64,000 nucleotides of DNA, from IMG/VR virus record IMGVR_UViG_3300042923_000569, positions 1-64,000 of that record; one strand, 5' to 3'. Positions within the stretch are counted from its first letter, which is position 1; each line of letters starts with the position of its first letter. Made by a program: the position numbers and the translations under genes. This document shows positions 1 to 12,811 of this stretch, in pieces. The stretch is from a virus. Under the pieces are notes generated by a model. The model was not told the DNA's origin and searched no databases. It saw only the letters and a list, made by a program, of their open reading frames with translations.

Positions 1-258
1 ACCATGAAGGTAGATACCATCGCTAATCATACGACCTGCACATGATACGGTTTTAATTTCCCCGCTGATTTTGCTTAGGGTGAAGATTGCTTTACGTTGT
101 GAGTTTTTAAAACCGTCAATACCAGGTAGTGCACGGTCAAAAGTACTTAGAGCATATTCTAAGGATGATTGGTTAATATAATCTGAACTTCCAAAGTCCA
201 GTAGGGTTAATTCGTTTGGAACTACTTCTTGTGTTTGAGTTTTCTTTGATTTACGCAT
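1..258 (-). CDS. 52: DNA topoisomerase II, medium subunit (T4 gp52-like), N-terminal part
   Basis: The DNA-cleaving GyrA/ParC-type subunit of the phage type II topoisomerase, which acts with the large subunit encoded just upstream. Only the first 86 codons are visible; the gene runs off the left edge. Residues around 45-85 read GIDGFKNSQRKAIFTL and later SCAGRMISDGIYLHG, matching the conserved start of the GyrA/ParC/gp52 breakage-reunion domain, where the expected motif is a GxxDGxKxxQRR type sequence. The ATG at 258 has a GAGG ribosome site a few bases upstream. It follows the large subunit by 50 bp with a hairpin between them, so the two are probably co-transcribed. The catalytic tyrosine lies outside the window. 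Confidence 0.85.
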   Translation of the reverse strand, partial: MRKSKKTQTQEVVPNELTLLDFGSSDYINQSSLEYALSTFDRALPGIDGFKNSQRKAIFTLSKISGEIKTVSCAGRMISDGIYLHG

Positions 259-281
259 TCCATTTGCCTCTTTGTTATTTC

Positions 282-300
282 GGGGTACATCCTGTACCCC
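282..300 (-). terminator. Hairpin between topoisomerase subunit genes
   Basis: Seven-base inverted repeat GGGGTAC with a 5-base loop. It has no T-run on the minus strand, so it is a weak or partial terminator or an mRNA processing structure. Confidence 0.4.
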
Positions 301-308
301 ACTAATTC

Positions 309-2288
309 TTAGTCTTCTTTAGTCCATTCTTTTCGGTCGTCAGCACGTTCCTTATTAAAGATTAGGTCTAAGGTTGCCCCTAGATTGCCATCATCAGTAA
401 TAGCTACTGCAACGCCATTTTCTAATGCATCACGGAAGTTTGAAACTTCTAGAGTCCCAAGACCTTTTGCACGAGTGGCTTTCCAACCTTTCCATTCTTC
501 AGGATCGTATTCATGGACGTTATGACCATAGAAGTATCTTGATTCTTTACCCTTTTCTAGAATAATAAATGGAGTTTTGAAAATATAAATGAATGGATTT
601 TCTGTATCTGCGAATAGTTCAGGCCAGAACTTATAGAAAAAGTTCACGACTAGAGCACCGATGTTTTTACCATCTTCATCTTCGTCAGCACAGATATATA
701 ATTTACCGAAGTTTAAACTATCACGATCTAGTTTTTCTCCAGGAATAATATTTAATGAAGCCATAATGTCATGAATAGCCGATGGTTTGTCAGCCGTACC
801 CATTAGATCCTTAGTCTTCTCTTTACCGTTTACGTTTTGGATTTTACCACGTAATGGAAGAATACCATGAATAGCTGAGTTACGAGCTGCTGTCATTGAA
901 CTGACCGCTGAATCACCTTCTGCAATTAGAAGAATACATTCTTTACGTGGAACAGTATCGTTAACATCACGAAGCTTAGCTACTTTACCTTTAAGTAAAC
1001 GCTTAGCCATTTTGCGATCTTCATCTGCATCTTTCTTATTAGTACGCTCAGCACAACGAGCATAAATCTCTTCGACCCAATCATTATTCTTCTTGATTAG
1101 TTCTACAAAGAATTCTTCGCTTAGTGCATTCTGTACTGGTTTAATGACATTTTCATTAGTTAACTTGGTTTTGATTTGTGAGTTGAATGTTGGAGTATTC
1201 ATCTTAGTGACGTTATAAATCAACAAACCTTCTTCAATATCAGAACGGTTAGGAGTCATCTTCTTTTGCTTAGACTTACGTTCAAGTGCTTTAATTACAC
1301 CCAATGCAAACTTCTGCTGGAACGTATCTAAGTGTGTACCACCTTCTAAGGATGGTGCGTTGTTTACAAGACCTTGCATATGCAAGTTCTTACTCAAACC
1401 CTGTACTGCATTTGGTACGATTAAGAAAGTACTGTTCAAGCCTGTTTCTGCATCGTCAACTTGCAATGACATAGTTTTAGCAGAACCGAACAAACCTTTA
1501 CGTGCAACGGTAATTTTATCACCATTCAAATAAATTTTATAAGTAGGGTTAGCTGCTGCAATTTCTTTAAGAATACTGAAGACTAGTTCAGTAGGTAGAG
1601 TGTGTACTTTAAACACTTCTTTACTGATTTTAAATCTTACTGTAGTTCCTGTTTTTTCAGTAGCAATCTTACGAATAGATGGCTCGTCAATTCCAAGTTC
1701 AGGAAACATTTGCGTTCCTTCTGTGAATTTCTGAGTAAACTTATATGTACCATTATATTCGGAGTTTGCTTTATCTGTTTTGTAAGGCTTACCAGTACGA
1801 TGAATTTCAAGTTCAGCTTTCTCACTAACAATCATTACTACTGAACCACCAAGACCGTTCATACCAACTACGTTGTTACGTTCATCATCATTAAAGTTAC
1901 GTCCAGTTTTCATTTCTGTTAGAACCATAGTACAGACATGTTTCTGTGCTTCTGGTACATAGTCAATGGGAATACCACGACCATTATCGCTAATTTCGAA
2001 CTCAAGTTCATCTTCATTATATGTTACATGCAAAGTTGGGCTTTTAGCACCGGACTTTACGAATTCATCTAATGAGTTGTCCACGATTTCGCGGAATGAA
2101 GTTAGTAAAGCTGGAACCCAACGTAAATTTTGTACGTTAAAACCATCTTCACCGAAAAGTAGTACTGGTTGTTCATGTTCTGATTTAGAACCCAAATACA
2201 TTTCAGTACGGATACGAGCATGTTGATATTCAGTTAGTTGTTGAACACCGTGTTCTGCTAGGACTGAACTTTTCTTTTCCTTTGCCAT
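309..2288 (-). CDS. 39: DNA topoisomerase II, large subunit (T4 gp39/gp60-like)
   Basis: ATPase and TOPRIM subunit of the phage type II topoisomerase, used in replication. At 659 residues it is a single GyrB/ParE-like chain. The GHKL ATPase site is visible as EIVDNSLDEF, SDNGRGIPI and GMNGLGG near residues 65-145. The TOPRIM metal site is visible as AEGDSA and ADEDEDGKN near residues 460 and 545. In T4 the same functions are divided between gp39 and gp60; here they are fused. A strong sigma70-like promoter lies at 2323-2351, just upstream, which suggests early expression. Confidence 0.93.
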   Translation of the reverse strand: MAKEKKSSVLAEHGVQQLTEYQHARIRTEMYLGSKSEHEQPVLLFGEDGFNVQNLRWVPALLTSFREIVDNSLDEFVKSGAKSPTLHVTYNEDELEFEISDNGRGIPIDYVPEAQKHVCTMVLTEMKTGRNFNDDERNNVVGMNGLGGSVVMIVSEKAELEIHRTGKPYKTDKANSEYNGTYKFTQKFTEGTQMFPELGIDEPSIRKIATEKTGTTVRFKISKEVFKVHTLPTELVFSILKEIAAANPTYKIYLNGDKITVARKGLFGSAKTMSLQVDDAETGLNSTFLIVPNAVQGLSKNLHMQGLVNNAPSLEGGTHLDTFQQKFALGVIKALERKSKQKKMTPNRSDIEEGLLIYNVTKMNTPTFNSQIKTKLTNENVIKPVQNALSEEFFVELIKKNNDWVEEIYARCAERTNKKDADEDRKMAKRLLKGKVAKLRDVNDTVPRKECILLIAEGDSAVSSMTAARNSAIHGILPLRGKIQNVNGKEKTKDLMGTADKPSAIHDIMASLNIIPGEKLDRDSLNFGKLYICADEDEDGKNIGALVVNFFYKFWPELFADTENPFIYIFKTPFIILEKGKESRYFYGHNVHEYDPEEWKGWKATRAKGLGTLEVSNFRDALENGVAVAITDDGNLGATLDLIFNKERADDRKEWTKED

Positions 2289-2322
2289 TTTTTAATTCCC
2301 TTTATTGTTTCTTAGCCAGTAT

Positions 2323-2351
2323 ATTATAGCATAAATTGTTTCTTTGTTTCA
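2323..2351 (-). promoter_or_regulatory. Early-type promoter TGAAAC-17-TATAAT
   Basis: On the minus strand TGAAAC, a 17 bp spacer ending ATGC, then TATAAT (an extended -10 TGn). It faces the topoisomerase large-subunit gene. It belongs to the recurrent promoter family of this window. Confidence 0.85.
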
Positions 2352-2358
2352 AAAAAAT

Positions 2359-2379
2359 AACGACGCATATAGCGTCGTT
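2359..2379 (-). terminator. Rho-independent terminator
   Basis: Perfect 8 bp stem AACGACGC/GCGTCGTT with a 5-base loop, followed on the minus strand by ATTTTTTT. It ends the transcript of the DUF3307 gene, just before the next early promoter. Confidence 0.85.
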
Positions 2380-2384
2380 AATAT

Positions 2385-2750
2385 TTATAGAAGAACTAAG
2401 ATAGCAATAATGACGTAGTGAGTCAAATGGTGTGCCATCTGGTCTAATCCTAAGTACCACCAGAACTGAGGTTTAGTACTGTCAGTAGTTCGTGATGCCT
2501 CAACCTTTACTTTATCTACAATAAAATGCACTACAAAGTCTAATACTGCAACAGCAAGTGCAATTTTAAATCCAAAGAATAAACCAATTAAGAAAGTACC
2601 GATGAAATGTACCGCTGCGTGTGCAGTTAATGGTAATTCCCATCCTTCTTTCTTAAACTTACCTAACATGTAAGTACCCTGCAAAGGGTAATCACATACA
2701 AAATGCTTAATTTGAAATGCTATTAAAAGAATAAAAAGTGTGACAATCAT
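2385..2750 (-). CDS. DUF3307 family integral membrane protein
   Basis: A 121-residue hydrophobic protein with about four predicted membrane segments. The pattern KHFVCDYPLQ near the N-terminus, then LTAHAAVHF, LDFVVHFIVD and LDQMAHHLTHY, matches the DUF3307 family known from bacteria and phages, whose function is unknown. The ATG at 2750 has AAGG upstream. The gene lies 7 bp downstream of the 783-residue protein gene and ends at a strong terminator. The role is not known. Confidence 0.75.
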   Translation of the reverse strand: MIVTLFILLIAFQIKHFVCDYPLQGTYMLGKFKKEGWELPLTAHAAVHFIGTFLIGLFFGFKIALAVAVLDFVVHFIVDKVKVEASRTTDSTKPQFWWYLGLDQMAHHLTHYVIIAILVLL

Positions 2751-2757
2751 AATTACC

Positions 2758-5109
2758 TTATTTTACTAGTAGGAATTGAAGGTCGGCTGAAGGTGAATCT
2801 TCATCGCCCCAATATTTGTGAAATTTCTCTGGTGTTGCTCTTTGAATAATTTCGCCATCAGAAACTACATATACTTCATGATTGGAAATTAACTTCTGCC
2901 AAAAACGAATAGCATCTTCTGAATGCAACGTATCACTCAAAATCTGTAGACCGCTTTTAATCATATCCATATACATCTGATAGACTATTCCTTTACGTCC
3001 ACGCTTTGCTGCAATAGCTTCAATGTGAAATACCTTACCAATTAACTGACCACTAACTACTGCAATCTCATTACCTGAATCGTCATACGCCATATATCCA
3101 GAACCATTTTTTGATTTAGCCACGGAAAATCCATCATGTTCAGCAACAGGGATCATTTTATCTCTTGAATTCAACTTTGCAGTTTTATCAACAAATTCAA
3201 CAGGGTCTGTATCAGCAAATGCATCAAATCGTTGTGGCATTTCTTGTAATTGATCCTTATTAATTAATTCCTGTTCATCAGCATCATCAATATCGTGCTC
3301 TAACTCTGCATTCTGAACAATATCAGCTAACCCACGCATAGAAGATTCAGCCATTGCAGACATACGTTCTTTACGGGATGCAGTACGTTCTACGTAATAA
3401 TCTAGACGCTCATCAAAATCAGCAATATCACTTGCACTTAGGAGTGCTTTAGAAATATGTCTAGGTTCAACTTCCGGTTTGTAATAACTTTCAAATAACT
3501 TGTTGGCAAAAGATTCAAAATCTTGTTCCTTCAAATTATTGAACATGTTTTCACCACCATTCATGTCGAGTGAATATTTTTTACCAGAAGATTGAACTGT
3601 CATCTTGAATTTTACACCAGCCATCTCAATTTCAAAATAACCTTCATCTTCAATATAATCATTAAATGTGATGTTCTTAGTACTATCTTGATTTAAGAAC
3701 TCTGCACTTTCAGCAAGGTTTTCAACTGCAAATAATAACCCATTTAAATTTGCATCAGGAGTTGATTCATCTTCTAACTTGTCTTTTAGCTTTAGAATAT
3801 TTCTCATATTTCCAAGATATTCAATTGGTAATGATGCCATTTGTTCTTTAGTTAGATCAATGCGAAGCTTTTTCTCATCACCTTCTTTAACTAGTAGGAA
3901 ATATTCGTCTTCGTATCTTTTTCTAAAAACTACTGAATATGATGGTTGATACCCACCATCAACAAATAATGTAAACTGTTCTGGATCTTCCATATTCACA
4001 TCATTATTGGTGGTTGGTTGCTGATCATATTCTCTCCATACTCGAAGATATAAATCCCCCATTAGGCTTTGTCCAGCTTCAGGGTAATCTAAACTCTTTT
4101 GTGAGTGGTGCCCGTCGGAAATATCCTTCTCTGATGAATCAAATTCATGATCTTCATCTTGATTTAAATCATTATCATAAAAGTTATTTACGAACTTATA
4201 AATCAATTTCATTGCCTTATTTGCACGAGCATCCTCTTTGTACTTTCTAAGTACTGAAATGATTTTGGATTGACCAAGAGTTTTCATAGCATATTGTATG
4301 GAATTGGAAATATCTTTATTTTTATTTCCAGTAAGTTCATCTTTATTATTTTCAAGCCATTGAGTTGCACGCAACGCCAAATCTTGAACTTGTGGTCCAA
4401 ATTCAACCCCACCAGCATAATATCTGTCATCACCTGTATGGGAGCCACTATAGCCTTTAGCACGCATAGTTTGCTGATCATTTGGATTCAAATTTTTTAA
4501 AACTACTGATTGAATAGTGTGTTGTAACTCATGCTGTACAGTATCCATAAAGTAATTTAGATGATCCACTATTGCATTAATATCATTACTGTTTTTTATT
4601 TCAGCATTATAATTAGGAACACCAAGATCTAACTCATTATAAGTTTCATCAGTACCACTACTACCAGCTTTATCAATGAATTGATTACTGATTTTCATAG
4701 TAATACGCATTTTATCAATAAGTTCTTTGGTCTTTGGATTTTTCTTTAAATTATCAGGTAATTGATTAAAGATCTCATCTGCATCCAATTTAAGATTAGT
4801 ACTACTGTTAACATACTTTTTCAAGTCATTTGGTGAAAGTACCGAAGCATTATATTTTCGCTGGAACCTTTTGCACCAATTCAATAGTGCAGTGGCTTTT
4901 TCAGATTGGCCTTTATTTTGTAAATCATGCTGTTTCATTACAGCCATTGTTAAGAGTACTGAACCAATAAATTTCTGTACTCTCTGTAATAATGCTGGTG
5001 GTACATTTAAAACACCAACACCTCTAGCTTCATCCAGTACCTGTTCTTCTTCAGCCGGAGGCTGGATTGCAGCATTTAAATGCTCATGAGCCTTACTTAT
5101 ATTTGGCAT
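2758..5109 (-). CDS. Putative zinc metallopeptidase-like protein with C-terminal GNAT-like domain
   Basis: A 783-residue protein of unknown function. Residues 193-197 form HELQH, a HExxH zinc-peptidase motif, followed 39 residues later by E236 in GGVEFGPQ, a possible third metal ligand. The neighbouring 528-residue protein has the same two elements at the same spacing, so the two genes are paralogues. The C-terminal ~130 residues contain IEAIAAKRGRKGIVYQMY and then SEDAIRFWQKL, resembling the acetyl-CoA-binding core of GNAT acetyltransferases. The family assignment and a metallopeptidase plus acetyltransferase fusion are inferences; I recognise no named phage homologue. AAGGA precedes the ATG. 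Confidence 0.55.
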   Translation of the reverse strand: MPNISKAHEHLNAAIQPPAEEEQVLDEARGVGVLNVPPALLQRVQKFIGSVLLTMAVMKQHDLQNKGQSEKATALLNWCKRFQRKYNASVLSPNDLKKYVNSSTNLKLDADEIFNQLPDNLKKNPKTKELIDKMRITMKISNQFIDKAGSSGTDETYNELDLGVPNYNAEIKNSNDINAIVDHLNYFMDTVQHELQHTIQSVVLKNLNPNDQQTMRAKGYSGSHTGDDRYYAGGVEFGPQVQDLALRATQWLENNKDELTGNKNKDISNSIQYAMKTLGQSKIISVLRKYKEDARANKAMKLIYKFVNNFYDNDLNQDEDHEFDSSEKDISDGHHSQKSLDYPEAGQSLMGDLYLRVWREYDQQPTTNNDVNMEDPEQFTLFVDGGYQPSYSVVFRKRYEDEYFLLVKEGDEKKLRIDLTKEQMASLPIEYLGNMRNILKLKDKLEDESTPDANLNGLLFAVENLAESAEFLNQDSTKNITFNDYIEDEGYFEIEMAGVKFKMTVQSSGKKYSLDMNGGENMFNNLKEQDFESFANKLFESYYKPEVEPRHISKALLSASDIADFDERLDYYVERTASRKERMSAMAESSMRGLADIVQNAELEHDIDDADEQELINKDQLQEMPQRFDAFADTDPVEFVDKTAKLNSRDKMIPVAEHDGFSVAKSKNGSGYMAYDDSGNEIAVVSGQLIGKVFHIEAIAAKRGRKGIVYQMYMDMIKSGLQILSDTLHSEDAIRFWQKLISNHEVYVVSDGEIIQRATPEKFHKYWGDEDSPSADLQFLLVK

Positions 5110-5110
5110 A

Positions 5111-7275
<2,165 letters not shown>

Positions 7276-7288
7276 TAAGTATTAGTTA

Positions 7289-7819
7289 TTAAATGTCACC
7301 TGGGAAATCGCGACGGATAAGATTTTCAAGTAATTCCATACTATCCATTGATTCTGATTCATAAATTTCAATCATATCAGTTTCAAGTTCATTACCTGTT
7401 GCGACATTGGCAGTTTCAACCATACAAGAGAATGTATGCATTAGTTCCATAGTACCTTTCGCTACTACAGCAGAACCTTCATGATGAATAGCATTCACAA
7501 TGTTATGAGTTTCTTCATAATCTTTGCGGAAAATGTCAGCCACAATCTGTTCAACATAACTAGCTGAGGTTGTAGCATTATCAAGAATAACAAGTTCAAA
7601 TTGTGGAACTTTTAATGTTGAAACTGGATTGTCTTTAAGGAAAGCATCAAAGCCGTACTTAATTGCATCCAATTCTTCCAAATCAAAAGAATCTTTAATT
7701 TTTGAAACATAATCAGTAATATCATTCGTGCCGACAATATAATATACTGAGTTTTTGTAAGAAGCTTTAACCACATCAGTACCAAATAGTGAGAAAACTT
7801 CACGTACAATATTAACCAT
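7289..7819 (-). CDS. ClpS-like adaptor protein
   Basis: 176 residues. Residues 72-145 align by eye with bacterial ClpS, the adaptor that delivers N-degron substrates to the ClpAP protease: FELVILDN at the start, IVADIFRKD in the helix, AIHHEGSAVV, then a long helix. His112 sits where E. coli ClpS has His66 of the N-degron pocket, but the acidic pair there (Asp35/Asp36) is replaced by Asn/Ala. The first 70 residues are an extra domain not found in ClpS. A role in redirecting or blocking host Clp proteolysis is inference. GGAG lies 9 bases before the ATG. Confidence 0.6.
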   Translation of the reverse strand: MVNIVREVFSLFGTDVVKASYKNSVYYIVGTNDITDYVSKIKDSFDLEELDAIKYGFDAFLKDNPVSTLKVPQFELVILDNATTSASYVEQIVADIFRKDYEETHNIVNAIHHEGSAVVAKGTMELMHTFSCMVETANVATGNELETDMIEIYESESMDSMELLENLIRRDFPGDI

Positions 7820-7841
7820 ATAATAGAACTCCGAGATGAGT

Positions 7842-7869
7842 GGGTGTTAAAACTATTTAGTTAACACCC
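7842..7869 (-). other. Hairpin with late-like octamer in loop
   Basis: Nine-base perfect stem GGGTGTTAA/TTAACACCC with a 10-base loop that reads ACTAAATA on the minus strand, a variant of the late octamer. It lies between the IF3 gene and the ClpS-like gene. There is no T-run on the minus strand. Confidence 0.55.
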
Positions 7870-7886
7870 TTATAAATTTTTTGTAC

Positions 7887-8396
7887 TTATTTTGCTTTAA
7901 CTGTGCAGGTGATATTGTTTCCCTGTACTGCAATTTGTTGAACAAACTCAGACTCATTAATACGAGAAACTACTTCTTTCAAGCGTTCAGTATTTGCTTT
8001 AACGAGTTCAGGGTTTGCTCGTGTACGTCCTGCCATTTTCATGACAATACGAACATGTTTACCTTCTTCAATAAACTTTTGTGCAGACTTTAATTTAGTA
8101 CTCAAGTCATGTTCATGAGTGTTGTATGCGAATTGTACTTCTTTAATTTGAACTGCGGTTTCACGCTGTTTCTTTTTGTTGTTCTTTTCAGTTTGTTTTT
8201 GATCGTACAAGTACTTGTTAAGATCAGCAACTTTAACAACGGGAACATCTTGTTCAGATACTTGAATTAAATCTAATTCTTTACTGTAAGCAAAAGAAAG
8301 TGCAGCAGCGATTGCCATTACTTTGCTAGAACCGTCTTCTTCTACTAAACGAACGTTCTTTGCAGTAATTTTTTCGTTGGCAATAACAGATTTCAT
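7887..8396 (-). CDS. infC: Translation initiation factor IF-3 homologue
   Basis: 169 residues, nearly the bacterial IF3 length. The N-terminal domain reads NEKITAKNVRLVEEDGSS, then LDLIQVSEQDVPVVKVADLN, matching the IF3 pattern of NxxIRAxxVRLIdexG and PPVCRIMDYGK. A lysine-rich linker (residues 68-80) leads to the C-terminal 30S-binding domain, with VQIKEVQFAYNTHEHDL and KMAGRTRANPEL. Bacterial IF3 binds the 30S subunit and checks start codons; a phage copy may bias initiation towards phage mRNA (inference). GGAG lies about 13 bases before the ATG, a long spacing. It has its own promoter at 8435-8462. Confidence 0.85.
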   Translation of the reverse strand: MKSVIANEKITAKNVRLVEEDGSSKVMAIAAALSFAYSKELDLIQVSEQDVPVVKVADLNKYLYDQKQTEKNNKKKQRETAVQIKEVQFAYNTHEHDLSTKLKSAQKFIEEGKHVRIVMKMAGRTRANPELVKANTERLKEVVSRINESEFVQQIAVQGNNITCTVKAK

Positions 8397-8434
8397 ATAG
8401 GTTTTATAACTCCGAGGGGGTATTCATTAGGTAA

Positions 8435-8462
8435 ATCATAACATAAATTTCAGATTTGTCAA
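8435..8462 (-). promoter_or_regulatory. Sigma70-like promoter TTGACA-16-TATGAT
   Basis: Consensus -35 TTGACA with a 16 bp spacer and TATGAT on the minus strand, 39 bp before the IF3 gene. It differs from the common TGAAAC-type promoters of this phage in having a canonical -35. Confidence 0.7.
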
Positions 8463-8466
8463 GCGT

Positions 8467-8661
8467 TTATCGCTTGTCGTCTGCGTCTTTCAATGCTTTG
8501 CAGATTTCTTGTACAAATTTCAAATTTGCAATAGCAGTATCTGCAACACTGCGGGTACGTGGATAAGGGGCTTCTTTAGACATTTTTTCTAAATCATAAA
8601 TTATCTTATCAAAAGCAGAAACGTCCTCTAGAATCCTATCATAAAAAGTTTTGTCGTCCAT
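8467..8661 (-). CDS. Small hypothetical protein
   Basis: 64 residues, charged and mostly helical, with no recognised domain. It starts at an ATG 22 bp after the preceding gene, with GGAG upstream, and ends right at the IF3 promoter. It is probably co-transcribed with the late gene at 8683-9216. Confidence 0.6.
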   Translation of the reverse strand: MDDKTFYDRILEDVSAFDKIIYDLEKMSKEAPYPRTRSVADTAIANLKFVQEICKALKDADDKR

Positions 8662-8682
8662 GTCAACTCCATGTTGAAAATA

Positions 8683-9216
8683 TTATAGTGTAATGTAACT
8701 AACGGTAGTACTAACAGTTTCTGCTGGAACATCAACGTAGATCGTTTCTAGTTCATGATAATTGTTGGTAGTTGTTGCACCTGGATACGGAGCACGGTTC
8801 ACAGTTTTCTGTACTTCAACAAACTCACCAACGATTTCTTGTGCAAGTGATTCATCGATGATTGTCTTGATCACTAAACTTGCTACGTCTTCTGGTACTT
8901 GACCTTCAACAAAAGGAACCTGATTTACAAATGCATCATAGCTGATGTAACCAACGGTGATTTTTGCATCAGTTGGGATTGCAGTTGCAGATCCAGCCGT
9001 AGTGTAATCGATCTTGAAGTATACTGGAACAGCTAGTTCACTTAGTTTACGTTCAATTTGTTTTAGACGAACAAATGCAATACCTTTATCAAGGGTTTGT
9101 GCATCAGTAGGTACTGTAGTACTGGTATTGTCATAATCTGAGTACTGATAAAACTTTTTATCATCTAAAAGTTGACCAGGTACTTCGATAGTAAATGCTT
9201 GAAATAAATTGTTCAT
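8683..9216 (-). CDS. Hypothetical protein, probably late or virion-associated
   Basis: 177 residues starting MNNLFQAF. The ATG at 9216 is preceded by GGAG at a good distance; the longer reading at 9228 would need a TTG. The sequence is rich in beta-type stretches and threonine, like small virion proteins, but I recognise no family. A CATAAATA octamer 28 bp upstream points to late expression. Two AGTACT palindromes lie 17 bp apart at 9118 and 9141. Confidence 0.6.
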   Translation of the reverse strand: MNNLFQAFTIEVPGQLLDDKKFYQYSDYDNTSTTVPTDAQTLDKGIAFVRLKQIERKLSELAVPVYFKIDYTTAGSATAIPTDAKITVGYISYDAFVNQVPFVEGQVPEDVASLVIKTIIDESLAQEIVGEFVEVQKTVNRAPYPGATTTNNYHELETIYVDVPAETVSTTVSYITL

Positions 9217-9243
9217 TGTAGTCTCCAATATAGAACTTTATAC

Positions 9244-9251
9244 TATTTATG
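9244..9251 (-). promoter_or_regulatory. Late promoter octamer CATAAATA
   Basis: Late-type octamer 28 bp upstream of the gene starting at 9216, directly adjoining the hairpin at 9251-9276. Confidence 0.6.
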
Positions 9252-9276
9252 TGTGAACATATTAGAAAGTTCACAC
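9251..9276 (-). other. Hairpin after dda-like gene
   Basis: Eight-base perfect stem GTGTGAAC/GTTCACAC with a 10-base loop, just downstream of the helicase gene and touching the late octamer. It could be a terminator or processing site, but no T-run follows. Confidence 0.5.
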
Positions 9277-9292
9277 AAGGGCAGTTAACCCG

Positions 9293-10629
9293 TTAATATC
9301 TTCCGTTTTTACGTAACATTACGCTATAACGTGGACGGGTCAAAGCTGTATAAAGGATACGGCATTTAGTATCGTTGTTTGCAATGCGTTCGATAAAATC
9401 TGTATCGAACCAGATATTATTAAAAGTACTTCCCTGTGACTTGTGAGCAGTAGTTGCATATGGATAGTTTATAACGTTAATCTTATTCTTGATAACGTAA
9501 TAGTCCTGCCACATGTACGGCTTTTTAGTTAATGGATTTTCTGCTTTCTTTTCAATCTTATCTACCAAATCTTCAAGATGCTTATCCAATGTAAGTCGTG
9601 TATACGGCCCAACCCCAAGAATGAAATTACCATTTGGTAATTTAAACTGCCAACAATCAATACCTAGAAATGATTCTTGTCTTATTTCTGGACACTGAAT
9701 TATTTGCTGTACTGTGTATGGACAGTTCTCAGTAATGGTTTCAAACACAATTGGTTCACCTGCAACAAATTCTGATTCAGTATGTTCTGGAAACACTTCG
9801 TTTCTGATATACATGTTTGCAAAGTTTACACGATAGTTTGTATAAGCAATAATCTTATTCTCTTGAACAAAATCATATAATTTTCTTGAAGAAGTTCGGT
9901 TCTCATTAACATATTCTTTATAAATGTCCAGAAATAGCATCTCGTCATCAATTGGCGTGATGGTATCCATTCCTTCCAGATTATTAAGAATATCCATTGG
10001 TTCCCGACCAGTACCGATACATTCACGAATCTGAGTTGCGACATTGATAATTGGATTATCAAGTGCCTGACGTAAAACATCAGTAAGTTCATATTTTAGT
10101 GTAATGTCAAAGGTAGGACTTAGTTTTGTTACATTGTTAGTTCCTTCAGTTTCAACTGGAGGTAATTGACATGAATCACCAATGAAAATAATAGCCCTAC
10201 GAACACGGTGAATCTGGCTCATAATATGCTGATACATCTCTTCGGAAATCATACTACATTCATCAACGAATAGTACGTCAACCATAGCAGTACTGTTCTT
10301 TGATTGTGGGTCATGCTTAAGTACTTGACGACTCTTTTCATAGACTAACTTAAGTCCTAAAAAGGAATGGATAGTACTTACTAGTGCGTCATCTTTTGTC
10401 AATCCAACATTGACTAACATATCACGAAGCACAGCGTTAGCTTTATGTGTAGGTGAAGTTACTGCAATGTTATATCCTTGATAGATATTTTCAATAATTT
10501 TAGAAACTAAAGTACTTTTACCAGTTCCTGCAAAGCCGATGATTACAGCTTCCGACCGACCAGGAAAATTATTAATTCGGTCGATTACATCATCAAAAAT
10601 ATATTGTTGCTTATCCGTAAGCGTAATAC

Positions 10630-10633
<4 letters not shown>
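9293..10633 (-). CDS. dda: Dda-like DNA helicase (SF1)
   Basis: 446 residues, an SF1 (RecD/Dda branch) 5'-3' helicase as used by T4 early in replication. Motif I is GFAGTGKST (about residue 33), motif Ia TSPTHKA, motif II VDECSM, motif III GDSCQLPPV, and the late motifs ATTAHKSQGSTF and LYTALTRPR are all intact. T4 Dda has 439 residues. The ATG overlaps the RNase HI stop (ATGA), so the two are translationally coupled in the operon folA-like - rnhA-like - dda. Confidence 0.9.
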
Positions 10634-11955
<1,322 letters not shown>

Positions 11956-11980
11956 AGTTGGCTCTGTTGTTAATGTAGAT

Positions 11981-12009
11981 ATTATACCATAATCGTCTTA
12001 TACGTTTCA
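11981..12009 (-). promoter_or_regulatory. Early-type promoter TGAAAC-17-TATAAT
   Basis: TGAAAC, 17 bp spacer ending ATGG, TATAAT on the minus strand. It drives the membrane protein - DHFR - RNase HI - helicase operon. Confidence 0.85.
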
Positions 12010-12048
12010 CTTATTTGCTATTTTTATGTACGTATCGGTAAATATGTA

Positions 12049-12056
12049 TATAAATT
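12049..12056 (+). promoter_or_regulatory. Possible late promoter TATAAATT
   Basis: Seven of eight bases match T4 TATAAATA. It lies 30 bp before the plus-strand holin-like operon, and no better promoter is visible there. Confidence 0.45.
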
Positions 12057-12077
12057 ATTAAATAATGGAGAGGATAA

Positions 12078-12800
<723 letters not shown>

Positions 12801-12811
12801 GGAGAATAAAC

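Noticed and set aside
2382-2389. Exact TATAAATA (minus strand) before the topoisomerase gene
   Set aside because: It overlaps the stop of the DUF3307 gene, and a strong terminator follows within a few bases of the expected start, so it is probably a chance match.
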